Positions 37,350 through 48,900 of a DNA stretch of 64,000 nucleotides are shown one piece after another (position 1 is the stretch's first letter; each line of letters starts with the position of its first letter). The stretch spans positions 100,738,912 to 100,802,911 of the forward strand of contig CM060962.1 in NCBI GenBank assembly GCA_030765045.1, read 5' to 3'. The notes beneath the pieces were generated by a model that worked only from the letters and a program-made list of their open reading frames with translations, was not told the origin of the DNA and did no database searches. The DNA comes from Tenodera sinensis (Eukaryota; Arthropoda; Insecta; Mantodea; Mantidae). The position numbers were made by a program, and so were the translations under genes.

Positions 37350-38812
37350 CAATGGTGGTGTCGGTATTGGGGGTTCTGGTGGCGGCGGTGGCGGTAGTGG
37401 TGGCAGCGGTGGTGGTGGTGTTGGTGGTGGTGGTGGTGGCAGCGGTGGTGGAGAAGGCAGTGGTGGTGGTAACGGTGGTGGTAGCTGTGGTGGTGGTGGC
37501 GGTGGTGGTGGTGGCAGCGGTGGTGGTAGCTGTGGTGGTGGTAGTAGCGGTGGTGGTGGCGGTGGTGATGGTGGCAGCGGTGGTGGCAGCTGTGGTGGTC
37601 GCGGTGGTGGTAGCGGTGGTGGTGGTAGTGGTGGTGGTGGCGGTGGTGGTAGCAGTGGTGGTGGTAACGCTGGTGGTGCGGTGGTGGTGTCAGTGGCACT
37701 GGCGGTGATGGTGGTGGCAGTGGCGCTGGCGGCGGTGGTAGGTGTCGTGGCGGTGGTGGTAGTGGTGGTGGTAGTGGTGGTGGTGGTAGCAGTGGTGGTG
37801 GCTGTGGTGGTGGTAATGGCGGTGGAGGCGGTGGCAGGGGTGGTGGTGACGGCGGTGGTAGTGGCGGTGCTGGTGTTGGTGGTGGTGCTGGTGGTGGTGG
37901 AGGTGGTGGTGGTAGGGATGGTAGTAGCTGTCGTGGTGGCGGCGGTGGTAGCAATGGCGCTGGCGGCGGTGGCAAGGGTGGTGGTGGCAGCGGTGGTGGT
38001 TGTGGCGGCGGCGGTGGTGATGGCGGAGGCGGCGGCGATGGTGGTGATGGCGGCGGTGGTGGTGGTGATGGCGGCGGTGGTGGTGGTGATGGCGGCGGTG
38101 GTGATGACGGCGGTGGTGGTGATGGCGGCGGTGGCAGCGGTGGTGGCGGTGGTGGTAGCGGTGGTGGTGGTAGCAATGGCGCTGGCGGCGGTGGCAGGGG
38201 TGGTGGTGGCGGAGGTGGTGGTGATGGCGGTGGCGGTGGTGGCGTGGTGTTGGCGCTGGTGGTGGTGGTGGCGGTGGTGGTAGCAGTATTGGTGGCGGCG
38301 GTAGTGTTGGCGGCGGTGGTGATGGCGGCGGTGGCGGCGGTGGTGGTCGTGGTGGTGGTGGTGATGGCGGCGGTGGTGGTGCTGATGGTAGTGGTGATGG
38401 TGGTGATGACGGCGGTGATGGTGATGAAGGCGGCGGTGGTGATGACGGCGGTGGTGGTGGTCATGGGGGTGGTGATGGCGGCGGTGGTGGCAATGGCGCT
38501 GGCGGCGGTAGAAGGGGTGGTGGTGGCGGCGGTGATGGTGGTGGTGATGGTAATGATGGTGATGGTGGTGGTGGTGGTGATGATGGTGATGGTGGTGGTG
38601 GTGTTAGTGGTGGTAATGATGGTGGTGGTGCTGGTGATGATGGTGATGGCGGTGGTGGTGATGATGGTGATGATGGTGATGGTGGTGGTGGTCGTGGTGG
38701 TGTTGGTGGTGGTCGTGGTGGTGATGAAGGTGATGGTGGTGGTGATGATGGTGATGGTGTTGGTGGTGGTATTGTTCGTGATGGTGGCAATGGCGGCGGT
38801 GGTGGTGTAAGA
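37350..38812. repeat. 1.46-kb GGT/GGC trinucleotide repeat
   Basis: Almost pure (GGY)n with GAT, GTA and GCT variants gives extreme G content on the plus strand and C content on the minus strand. Frames of 331 to 397 codons (polyglycine and polyvaline on plus, polyproline and polyhistidine on minus) follow from the repeat. There is no flanking unique coding sequence, so I do not call a protein. Confidence 0.95.
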
Positions 38813-38819
38813 AACATTG

Positions 38820-39790
38820 AACAGCTCTTAAAACATTACTACACCTCAGAGTACAAGAGGAACGGTCAGGCCACACGAAGCAACAGCAGTGATATTACTG
38901 ACGACCTTATGGTTATGTTCTAATACAAATGCAAATGTTTTTTTTTCTTTTTCATTTATTGTAGGATAGAAAAAAAATATATTAATATGTTGATATATTA
39001 AAAATATGCGACCTTTAATAACATAATCATTCCGATGGGTTAAATGCACATGTATTATGCCTGTTAGTATTATTTAAATTAGGTAAAACACCTTCACAAC
39101 TGCCAAATTGCGACCATCTTATTTAGAGTGTCTTCTATATCTGCTAAGGACGAGACTTATGCGCAGGCTTGTAGACAAAAGAGAGCAAACGTATTCCTTG
39201 ACAACGCTGATTTATAGCATACATCACAAACTCTAACGCTTCCTCCAAGTTAGACATGCAACAGATACACTTTAACACAAGAGAAGAACATTCTAAAATA
39301 CCTTCAAGTTTGTTATCGGTTCTGTCTTAACGAAGCGATTAATAAAATCGCAAAAGGCGGCATTCTCTCACCTCATTGGTAACCTCTCATGTAGTACGAT
39401 ATGAAGCAGCACATTTGTGAAGTTCATTTACTGTTAAAAGAAACTTAAGGGCCTCATATTTATTCTAATATCCACTATGCTCTAAATAGTACAAATTTTA
39501 CTTTAGGTTTATTTTATCACATTGCTGTATTAGTGGTCTAAAGTGAGAGTAACTCTTAATATAGATAAGAAAGCAACAAAATTCTAAAGGGTACACCCGT
39601 GAAAAGGTAAAGAAAAAAGGAAAGAAAAAGAAGAAGTGTCTTGTTCCACAGTTCTTTGTTTACACTATTCGCGATATAGTTGTGTAGCGGCAGCAATAAG
39701 CTGTCAAATGTTCTAAATCTTAACCTTACTAACCCATGTGATCAATCAAGGCGCTGTGTAGTGTAGGACTTAGACGAATTTGACGTTCCA
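38820..39790. other. No gene seen
   Basis: AT-rich sequence without recognised features. Confidence 0.4.
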
Positions 39791-39794
39791 GATA

Positions 39795-40345
39795 TGACTC
39801 GTTTTTTGTCCAAGGAAGGGACACCCGCATACCTCGAATTACGCAGATCTAATGTGTGCCAATACCCCTAGGAAGCAGAGATGAAGTGAGGGAACCGAAA
39901 GGGCCCCAGGTTCTTAGAAGGGTCACAGAAACGCGCGGAAGTGCCTAAATGAAGTCTCTTCATCCTGGCATCAGCCCCCACAGAGCAGCCACCACGCCGG
40001 GGATCCGGTGTTGCACAAGTGTCCACCCCCCCCCCCCCCAGAGTCCTCCCCTACATTCTCCCAAACGCCACCTAGTGTCGAGAGCAGCAGTTACCATGCG
40101 CAAGTATCCACACCATCTGCTCGGCAGCGCCAGCATTACTCACCCGAAAGATGATTAGGAATTGCAATAAAGGAAAATTATGGAATGGAAACCGTGGTAT
40201 GAAGTACTGCACCCCAGCATTCGCCTAAGTGACACGGGGAAACCACCGAAAAACCCAAATCAGAGTGTGCGGTCACTGGGGATCGAACCCGAGACCTCAC
40301 GAATGGGAGTCACACACGTTGCCGCGGTGGCACCTCGCTTGGTAA
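39795..40345 (-). mobile_element. SINE-B, complete or nearly so
   Basis: From 40345 on the minus strand there is GAGGTGCCACCGCGGCAACG, then box B GGGTTCGATCCCC and the core CCCGTGTCACTTAGGCGAAT. The CACTAGGTGGCGTTTGGG block and the 3' part follow. A run of 15 C (40026-40040) lies at the same place as the C run in the 7130-7395 copy. I could not fix the target-site duplication. Confidence 0.75.
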
Positions 40346-40769
40346 GAAATGAGTAACTGATCATATACGTATAATGTTAGTAATTCAGGTGGTTTGCCCA
40401 GACTGCTACGGTGTATAAGCTTATTTGGCTTAATGTTCCTAGAAACCGCTTCTTCATTTTTACCAGGAATGGAACAAATGGAAGAAAAGGCCAAGTTATT
40501 CACCATAAATGTTGAATAATTCTTATAAATCTATAAATATTGTAAGCTTTGCTGCTTCAAGGCAACACCATAAGCTGATATTTTGTTTAAATTTAAATAA
40601 AAACCACAAAAGAGCATAAAATGGTTTCGGATGCTATAGACCGATGAGTTAATGACATTAACTAAGCTTAAAGACTTTCTTCTTCAAGTGCAGCCATCGC
40701 CATGTACTGTGGAAGAGAAACACGAAGGGCCTTCAAAAATTCAAGGCCTAAGAGAAATGTTTCCTTTTT

Positions 40770-41200
40770 CGTTTTTTCAACTCTATCAACTTGTAAATCA
40801 ATGCAATTAGTCCAGCGATTTTCCAAATCTTAAGATACTCATGAATTGTTCAACTGTGCAAAATAAACGTCTGTCTTAACACCAACCATATCACTTGTGA
40901 ACCATCATCCTCTCGACATTTCGTCATATTTCAGAACTAAAGTAATCGCTGGGGAGAAATGTGGTGAATATGACGAGTGTGAAAGCATTTGTGAAGGCAA
41001 ATTGTGGACATTTATTCTGAATAAAATTGTTTTGTTGGGTCAGTAATATGGCGTAACTCTCTCCGGTGATGTTTCTACCCCTCTGGAGATGGTCTATGAG
41101 CACATCATGAAAATTTCTGAAAATCGTGGTCAGGACTTTTCCTGCTGATGGAACCATTTTTACTCTCTTTGGTGCATTTTTCTTGTTATCTACTTCTTTA
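40770..41200 (-). pseudogene. mariner transposase relic
   Basis: Mariner transposases cut and paste the element through a three-aspartate (DD34D) site. APKRVKMVPSAGKV at about 41134-41175 and the following IDHLQRGRNITGESYAILL match the central part of mariner transposases. FLPSDYFSSEI near 40930 recalls the third catalytic region (SPDLAPSDYF). ENRWTNCIDLQVDRVEK at 40773-40823 matches the C-terminus. The first aspartate region reads IFRNFHD, so the usual FWD is lost, and the blocks lie in different frames. Terminal repeats were not identified. The element is dead. Confidence 0.75.
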
Positions 41201-41734
41201 ACTGTTCCTTCATCTCTGGCATGCAGTGGTGAATATATGATTAATTTACGGCTATAAAACGTCGAGAAACTCTGGAATTGTAGATAAATAATTTTAAAGC
41301 ACTTTGGGGAAATGTTCATTGGAATGCGTTTCTTACTCCATTGTTAAACGCGGCACACATCGAGAGGAAAGCTATCTCATTTCCAAAACTTTATTGAACA
41401 TGTACTGAACAGTCCATCGAGGGCTTTGCAATATGGTAACAGGCATTAAAAAGGGTGGCATCTAGAAGAGTGCTTTGACTTCATTTGGAGGATATGGCAA
41501 GTCACACTCTAAGGTATACTTATGTTACCTATGTTCACACACGCCTATTTTGGGATTACTGAATAAATGTATTGCGCTGTTGGGTCTGATGCTTTTTATG
41601 AAGGGTTGGAAAGTTAAGTTGTGAAACCCTATTTGGTTCTACTGTGTGGAAACGATGATTAAACCGATCAGCACTTTCTGCATGATAAGGGTAATGCACC
41701 ACAGAGCCACAACAATACCTAATAGTTCAGAATG

Positions 41735-41965
41735 AAGTTTCATTGGCACGGAGATTTGTATTGCTTGCCTCTCAGAGAAGTGGTGACCTTCAAAAGTGGA
41801 GCACCAAGATTGATTCTCGCTTCCCCTATAGGTAGAACCTTTATAAAAATTATTCGTACCACCACCATCAATAAAATATGTCCCAAAGAATTTGGTATCT
41901 ACCAGGATTCAAACTGAAGGTCTCCCAAATAAAAACATACTGAGCCATGTCGCTCAGTAAACAGG
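41735..41965 (-). mobile_element. Possible tRNA-derived SINE fragment
   Basis: The minus strand from about 41958 reads GAGCGACATGGCTCAGTATG and later CAGTTTGAATCCTGGTAG, which resemble box A and box B at tRNA-like spacing. No second copy or duplication is present in the window. Confidence 0.3.
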
Positions 41966-41969
41966 GTTA

Positions 41970-44260
41970 GGAAATAATGCACTGAATTTGACCTACTTAA
42001 TCCACGGTGTTTTAATAATGAGTTATGAAATATATTAATTATGTAATAATAAACACTGGTGCGACCAATATGAAAATATTCATATATCCACAGTACAGCA
42101 TGGGTATTTCCAATCCAGGGTAATGATGTGTTTTCAGAGTATTAGTCAGGGAGACGAAACGCTTCCGATTTTTATTCCAGCGAAGAATTCCGTTATCTCT
42201 GCCGATCCATTATTTCAAAAGCATTCTAGCTCCCACTTAAAGGCAGCCATCGGTCTTTTAAATTCCCTTCCTTTTCATTTCACACATTCTCTTTTCAAAG
42301 CTTTGGTGTGTGTAAATTCTCAGAAGTTAAGCTTAGTGGACTGCTAGGCAAACAGGCTACCCATTACGCCGTATAATTTGGTCATGTAGAGCATGGCTGA
42401 TACTACATAAACATGGATCCATGTTGTGGTTCTTCATTACAACTTTACTCTCACTGTAAGATGCAGTATATTATGAAATAAAAGTACTGCACCAAAATAA
42501 AAACTGTTTTTACTCTGCAAAATGCCTCATAACCTCGTCGCCTTCCACAACGCTAGTACGAAGATTGTCTTCTCGTTGCAATGGAATTGCACAAACTGAA
42601 ATGTTTATATCACTCTACAAAATTATTGCATCATACAACCCCAATCCTGTCAGTAAAATGTATAGTAAACAGAGCCAAACAAGAGCTTGATGGGCTTGCT
42701 GTTACACGACAGTTAACATGAAATACATTAGCTTGTACATGATGGAGTGTAACCACTTACTGGGTGAAAACTGTTGCGGATAATTTGTTTTATCCTCACT
42801 ATGTGGCAAAGGAACCAGACCAATTGCCCTTGAGGATATAAGCGCTACACTCTATCATCACATGTTATCAGTACCACAGCTTACAGCAAGCATTTGTGTT
42901 CTTAGATAGAACTCACTCAGCAGCTCGGTGTACCAAGATGTGCAACTGCAGGTGATTGTAGTTCACTGAGACGTTCTTCTTGAAACTGTCAGAATAGAAA
43001 ATACTACTACTGAGCATACTTTCCAGTAAGTTTAGTCGGTTTTCCTAGTACTACTTGAGAGAAGGGTTTCCCTGAAGTTCTGATGTACATTTTGGTTATA
43101 TTAATTCGCATGAAAGGCTAAACAGATGATAGGTTAGGAGTTAATTTAGCTAGCAATTTAAATTCAGTCTGACCTTAAACTAAATTATATTTTCAGGATA
43201 AACGTATAACACATCCGTGTATTTTTGAGTTCAATTCTTTCTTTGCAAAGAAGCAATCAAATTTAAAAGGTTAAACTGTCGTTTCCACTAGAAACGGAGA
43301 TATCTTGCATAACAACTGACATTCTTACCAATTCAGCCTTTCCATCTTCTCTGAACATAGTCGTAACATTGTGTTTTCGGCATAATAATGCATTTATTTT
43401 CTTTAAAACACGTGTTAGATACATAATATTACCCCTTGGGAAATAAAATATAGTGTAAAGGCAGCGTGCTGTGAAATTGGATGAACATTTGGAAACATGT
43501 AAAATTCGAATCTTTGCTTTTTACTATATTTACACTCCATGCTTTTATTTGACATGTTTGATTTACTAATATTGGTAACATTTATCATTCTGCGCGGCCT
43601 TTGAGGAATTCTTGAAGAAATTACTACAATGCACATCCCATCTTTAAATCTCGATTAGGTGTCCCAAAACTGTATGTTTCAATATCCTTTATTACTTAAA
43701 ATGCTCCAGTGACTAAATGTTTGACCGTTTAATCTCTAATTTCCAGCAAAACTTCGTGAATAATTACTTAAGAGACCACACAATCAGTTTCGAAATTTAG
43801 AAATGCACTATGTTTTTATTAAATATTGTCATACCCTGATGATCGCAAAACAAAACCACTGCCGAAATCCAGAGGTCTTATCCTTTTACTTTCTTTGCTA
43901 CGTATAGTAAGTAGAAGAGGTATTGTATACGACCCAAAAATTTGATGAGGAGATTTCATTGGAAATACATGTTTTAAGGTCCCCTGAGTAGAAAAATGGA
44001 AAAAACATTTCTAGCAAAAGTTCCATGTCTGTGTCTGTAAACAGCGTAACTCAAAAACGAAAAGTCGGATGCGGCATGAAGATTTAGAAGAAAATTCCTC
44101 CAACCTAACCTACTCTATACATGGAATATTTTCAAAATGTTTTATTTTCTTAAAAGGGCTCCGATGATTTTCATTAAAATGGCATATGTTTAAGATATAT
44201 TTGTGTCAAATGAAATGTATATTTTGTATTTTTTGGCTATAGCCCATGTAGTCCAGTTTA
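41970..44260. other. AT-rich sequence, no gene seen
   Basis: Short frames only. I recognise no element here. Confidence 0.4.
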
Positions 44261-44261
44261 C

Positions 44262-44690
44262 TCTTGGTGACTTTTGTATAACTGGTAAACCGTAAGAGAC
44301 GAACCAAATCTTACTATGAAAAACAGGCAGATCTTGTTAAAACACACAATTTATCTCACATTATATGTTTTATGAAGTGACGTATTTCTTGTTATCTGTC
44401 AATATTTTGCAGTATTAGAGATCGTTCTCAAATGGGAGGTCGTCATTCATCTTTTATCTCTTTGTCATGCAAAGAGAACGTAATTTCAGACTCATGATAT
44501 AGCGACCACTCTCTAAGCAGTTGACTATCGCTTAAAGCCAACTGTATTCTCCTTGCACCTACAAGAAAGTTAGCAACAAGACCATTTGTAAAAATGTTTT
44601 CCTCGATTAACATGAAGCAGATAGAGGAAAAGTGCTTGTAAGAATAGTTTACACAAGGGTAGAAAAAGTCGTGTGAGTCCAGTGCATCAC
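44262..44690 (+). mobile_element. hAT element fragment, copy 3
   Basis: It aligns with about 5038-5450 of copy 1: a GGTAAACCGTAAGAGAC block, the TTTTATCTCTTTGTCATGCA block, CACTATCGCTTAA-like sequence and CTTGTAAGAATAGTTTACAC. Both terminal repeats are absent and the copy is more diverged, so it is older or truncated. Confidence 0.65.
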
Positions 44691-44699
44691 ATATTTTTA

Positions 44700-45824
44700 G
44701 CATAGCTTGTTTGGAATTAAAAATAAATTGCACTATGGGGCTGTTCATGAAGATATGTTAAAGGTAACATAAAATCTTTAAAATGATGTAAAGCACATGC
44801 AGCATTTTAATCGATAAAAATTATATCCATAACAAAAACCTCAAAATCTCTGAAACAAATGTAGATATATCTTAAATTTTATATGTGATTGTTACATTAC
44901 ATTACCGTACGCTGATACAAATTTCGGACTGCTCAAATGGAAATGCTGGATTTTAGATTTTTTACAGGTGCATTTGGTGCATTAAATGATTTGGAAAGGG
45001 CTCACATCATTTATCTTAACTTCCGCAAATCTTTGAGTGTTTTTATCAACTTGCCGCACAAAATAAAGCAATTCAGGTAATGTTCCAGTGTATGCCTTCC
45101 CCTCTATAAAACCACTTATTATAGTTCATATTATGTTTCCAACTTCACATTTCAATGAAAACTGAATGACGTAATGTATCAAAAGAGCACCTTACAGAGA
45201 TCATGTGATACACTAAACACCCTTTGGCGAGACATCGTAGTTTGATGACCAAACTTTGTGTGCTTTAGAATCAGGCACTTTGCACAAAAAATGTGCTTGC
45301 CTTATTCCAGCTTTATCTCTATTTTTACGAGGGGAATGGGTTCGAATCGCGACCATACATTGAAGCGGAGGGTGACGAAGTAAAATTAAGATCGATGGGG
45401 ACCATATGCTGTAGTGCAGCAATAGATGGCTAATGGATTTGGCCCATTACACATGATGCCGGCACACATGGGATCCCCGTTACTGGGGGCTGTGGCTATG
45501 AATTTCTGATTTTCACCAAAACGATATCGTCCCTTCAAGTGCTACAAAAATGGCGTTGTGCTTCCAGCCGCATTACACTGATGAGTGAGCACCTCATAAT
45601 GTGGCTCTGCCTATGGTCCTGGGTTCCTCTTAGTGTCTATCTTAAACTTCCCTGGACCACAGTGCATAGTGTACTATTGCTGCAAAACTTAAGATTTACA
45701 GAAGCAACCAGGTCTAGAAATCTTCTAAAGCAAGCTAATGTTGAATCATCCCAACAGTAACTGTGTGAGTCTGAGTAAAGGAAAGTAATTATTAATAAAC
45801 ACATGATTATTAATATTGAAACAC
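44700..45824. other. No gene seen
   Basis: A GGGTTCGAATCGCGACC-like string near 45338 resembles a tRNA box B, but no box A or repeat partner was found. Confidence 0.4.
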
Positions 45825-45836
45825 AGATCTATATAA

Positions 45837-46163
45837 GAGCACCCCGTAGTGCAGTGGTAGCGCGTCTGCCTCTGGCACGGGGACCAGGGTTCGATCTCTG
45901 GTACCAACATGGGATATTTCTTCGCTGGGAGGTCTGGTTTGGGGTACACTGAGCCTAGTTAGGTCCATGAGGGGCCAATTGAGGAGCTACTTGAATAAAG
46001 AAGAAGCGGCCCCAAATCGCTGGGAGGGATGGGAGCACTGACCACGTACCACCCTCCGGTAGTACACTCCATTTATGACGCCTGTGGTGGGCCGAATTGG
46101 GGGACGCAGCGTTTGGGCGGTAGGCCTTGGTCCAGATAGGGCTGTTGCGCCACGGGGTTAGTT
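45837..46163 (+). mobile_element. SINE-H, complete, with 12-bp duplication
   Basis: The head GCACCCCGTAGTGCAGTGGT followed by AGCGCGTCTGCC carries box A, and CCAGGGTTCGATCTCTGG carries box B in a tRNA-like T-arm. The body is GC-rich. The 3' end is GGGCTGTTGCGCCACGGGGT followed by TAGTT. The perfect 12-bp duplication AGATCTATATAA at 45825-45836 and 46164-46175 fixes the limits, so this is a young, full-length 327-bp insertion. Confidence 0.9.
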
Positions 46164-46569
46164 AGATCTATATAAATCTTGCCTGCATTAATGGATAGTA
46201 ATTTTCCATTGGTAATAAACACAAAATTAAAATTAGTACATCTAATATCCATATTTCTGGACAAATCTACAGTTTGTTCACCAGCTTATGATCCCTGGTA
46301 AGAATGCAGCGAGTCAGTACGTCAGCAAACAATTCCAGGTACACATGATATCTGAATCAGGAGTCGTGCTTCTGGTTGCGCTTGCGATAATAGTGCAAAC
46401 TTTGAAATGATTATAGCAAAGTCGGTGAAATTAGCGGTACTTAATATTATTTTCAGTGCATGCGGTATATTTAGCTTATAAAACGTAAACTATGTTTAAC
46501 TACCCTGTTTTTCTTCCAATGACTGCTTTCCACCTATTCTATACTTTTCAAAAAGCCTACCAGTTTGTT

Positions 46570-46930
46570 TCGCTCACGAGTGATATACGTTCGAACATTA
46601 TATCGTGCAATTCCTGTAAAGACAAGTTACCTCTTACATTTCCTTAATTATTCATTTTATCTTGGCCCAAGTTAGTTCTATGGGATTGAGATCACATATT
46701 TATGGGGGAAAGCAAACGACAGTGTAGCACCATGAAACAAAACTGCGTCCATTTTACAAACCTCTTTAGCTTTGTCTAAATCATCCTATAATGACCTGTT
46801 TTACACATAGCTGTCACTCTGAACTCCTTTATTCTACAACACAGTATCATAGCAGATTTCGCAGCATTCGTAGGCGGAGGATTATCTGCCTCTACATTAC
46901 TTTTACCATTACTTCAGACATAAAACCTGT
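46570..46930 (-). pseudogene. Tc1/mariner-like transposase relic
   Basis: On the minus strand DLNPIELTWAKIK at 46655-46693 is the third catalytic-region motif of an IS630/Tc1/mariner-type transposase (usually preceded by LPPYH or similar). It is followed after one stop by a GNLSLQELHDIM segment. Upstream, NPPPTNAAKSAM and related fragments recall the linker of the same family. Stops and frame changes interrupt the sequence. No terminal repeats were found. Confidence 0.6.
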
Positions 46931-46934
46931 CACT

Positions 46935-48599
46935 CGGGTGATTTTACAACTGAAATTAAGAGAAATTAACAGCGAGTAAAAAAAACGTTTCCGCAGAAGT
47001 CTACAAAACTCGGGCTACACTGTGTGGAATGTTTCTCCTCTCCCCTTCAGTCTCCTAAGGCCATGAGCTGGTGAACAGAGAGTATATTGCGACCCCTGGC
47101 ACGATAGTTGTCCACCTTTATATTGATGTTGGGTGTTATTTTAGAACATGTGCAGGCATGCAGTGCTGTAGCAAATGAGAGGGCTCAGTAATATATGAGA
47201 CTTGCATTCGGGGGATTCCAGGTGTGATTATCGCTTGCAAAATCACTCAGATCTTGGACAGTTTACGGTTTGGTACGCCAAAACTGGGGAGGATTATGTA
47301 AAGTTCCGTATTTTCCAACACAGTATCTTCTGGTATTTTATTTTCTATGTTTCAAAGTAGAAGAATCAGATGGAGAGACTGCAGACCAAGCGTATCGCCG
47401 TGGAGTTTCCTCCATGGAACTGCCTACCATGGCGTTTGTGTAGGCCAGGCTCTATGAAAGAAAGTTTTACAGGAATAGGTAAGACTGCTATTGTGTATTG
47501 GTTTTAAACTGTAGTTATCAATGACTAAAATAGTGAAGGTTTATACGCAGCAGATTAACTTGTATTTCTTCAACATTGCATTTCAAATCTAAGTTAACAC
47601 CGCAAAAATTGATTTTGTGAATAGGAAAATGGGTAGAGAAGTTTTTGGAATGCTGGAAAATTTTTAAAATAGTGCAACTGTGAAATTTGATCAACATTGT
47701 GAAGTAATACAAAATAATACATTTTTGTAATTAAATAAAATAAATTCTAAACTCATGAAAACATATCTTCATAACAACTGGAGCATTTTAACTATCAACT
47801 ATCTCAAGCTGTATATGTATAGGGGCTGCTTATTAACAGGTACACCCAACTTTAAAACTTGTCAATATTTTTAAGAATTTTTCCATACTCAATGTGGTTC
47901 ACAGGATATAACTTTTTAATAATTTATTTCACATATGTTCAGTCTTTCATTAAAGAAAGTGACCTTATACTTCATTAAAATAATTCTCCAATTTTGAGGC
48001 ATAAACTAACATATAAAGGTTCAGAAATTTGGAGAATACAAGAGGTAATGATTTTATTACAATAATAGGAGTTATTATACAAATATGACAGAATAAATGT
48101 TTTATAAACTCATTTACTATCAAGCAGTAATTGTGTGTGAATATTTTTAAAACTGCATCGTGTGGTGAATTGTTAGTCGCAAAATGAATTTATGTAAAAA
48201 TTAGTAATTATGATAGGTGCAAAATTCATTGGCGGCTCATACCTGGAAATTTCTACTCGCTTTCCAGCTGTGCACATACATTTTGGTGGCGCAAACGATA
48301 TTTATGTCACCGCCTTTACAGAGTGATTTCAGAGTGTGTTTAATTATCCAACACCCCAAGGTGTGCCAAGCCTATGATTGGATACTGTGTTAAGCAACCT
48401 TTCATTAAATTTGGTATCAGCCATAATTAATCATGCAAGCTAGAGTTTTGAAACCTGGCAAAATCATTAACGATATTGTGGAATTTTAACAATATATCTA
48501 ACACACATACAAGTTTCATAGAAGCATTACATTTAAAAGGAATTGGAACACATCATGTTTGGTAACTAAGTGAATACGAGATCAAGCCCATTTAAAGGT
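46935..48599. other. AT-rich sequence, no gene seen
   Basis: Around 47165-47240 a string with GAGGGCTCAGTAAT and CCAGGTGTGATTATCGC weakly resembles a tRNA-derived head. It is not enough to call. Confidence 0.35.
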
Positions 48600-48835
48600 A
48601 GAAATTGCTTAGAAATTCCTCTGACTACTGCTGATGTGTGAAATTAAATGGTTACGGGAAAGGAAATTTGGAAGGGAGGGTTCCAGGCCTAAGGGTTAAA
48701 GATACCTTTCCTGCGTTTTCCCGTTATGAGGACTAACGGAGTCCTGAGAAAAACTTCAATCAGGGAGCACGATTTTGAACCGCGGACTTTGCGCTCTCAC
48801 GACTCCGTACTTTCACGTGGTTGGCCATTCTTGTC
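48600..48835 (-). mobile_element. SINE-D, second copy
   Basis: On the minus strand AAGTCCGCGGTTCAAAATCG (box B region) is followed by TTTTTCTCAGGACTCC, TCCTCATAACGGGAAA and CCCTTAGGCCTGGAACC, matching the order in the copy at 34426-34720. Ends are approximate. Confidence 0.6.
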
Positions 48836-48851
48836 GGTAAGGTAAGGAGTG

Positions 48852-48854
<3 letters not shown>

Positions 48855-48896
<42 letters not shown>
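48855..48896. repeat. (GA)n microsatellite
   Basis: About 40 bp of GA dinucleotides, next to the head end of the SINE-D copy. Confidence 0.95.

Positions 48897-48899
<3 letters not shown>

Positions 48900-48900
<1 letters not shown>

Noticed and set aside
37271..38876. Glycine-, valine-, proline- or histidine-rich proteins
   Set aside because: All frames of the GGY repeat are open. There is no unique coding flank, signal peptide or splice pattern.
40924..41319. A 131-codon host gene on the minus strand
   Set aside because: The C-terminal two thirds match mariner transposase, and the homologous C-terminus continues in another frame downstream.
45837..45905. A tRNA gene
   Set aside because: The boxes are part of a 327-bp SINE with a target-site duplication. 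The same applies to the tRNA-like heads at 1460-1515, 59977-60045 and 61800-61860.
47165..47240. A further tRNA-derived SINE
   Set aside because: The box-like strings are too degenerate and no second copy was found.
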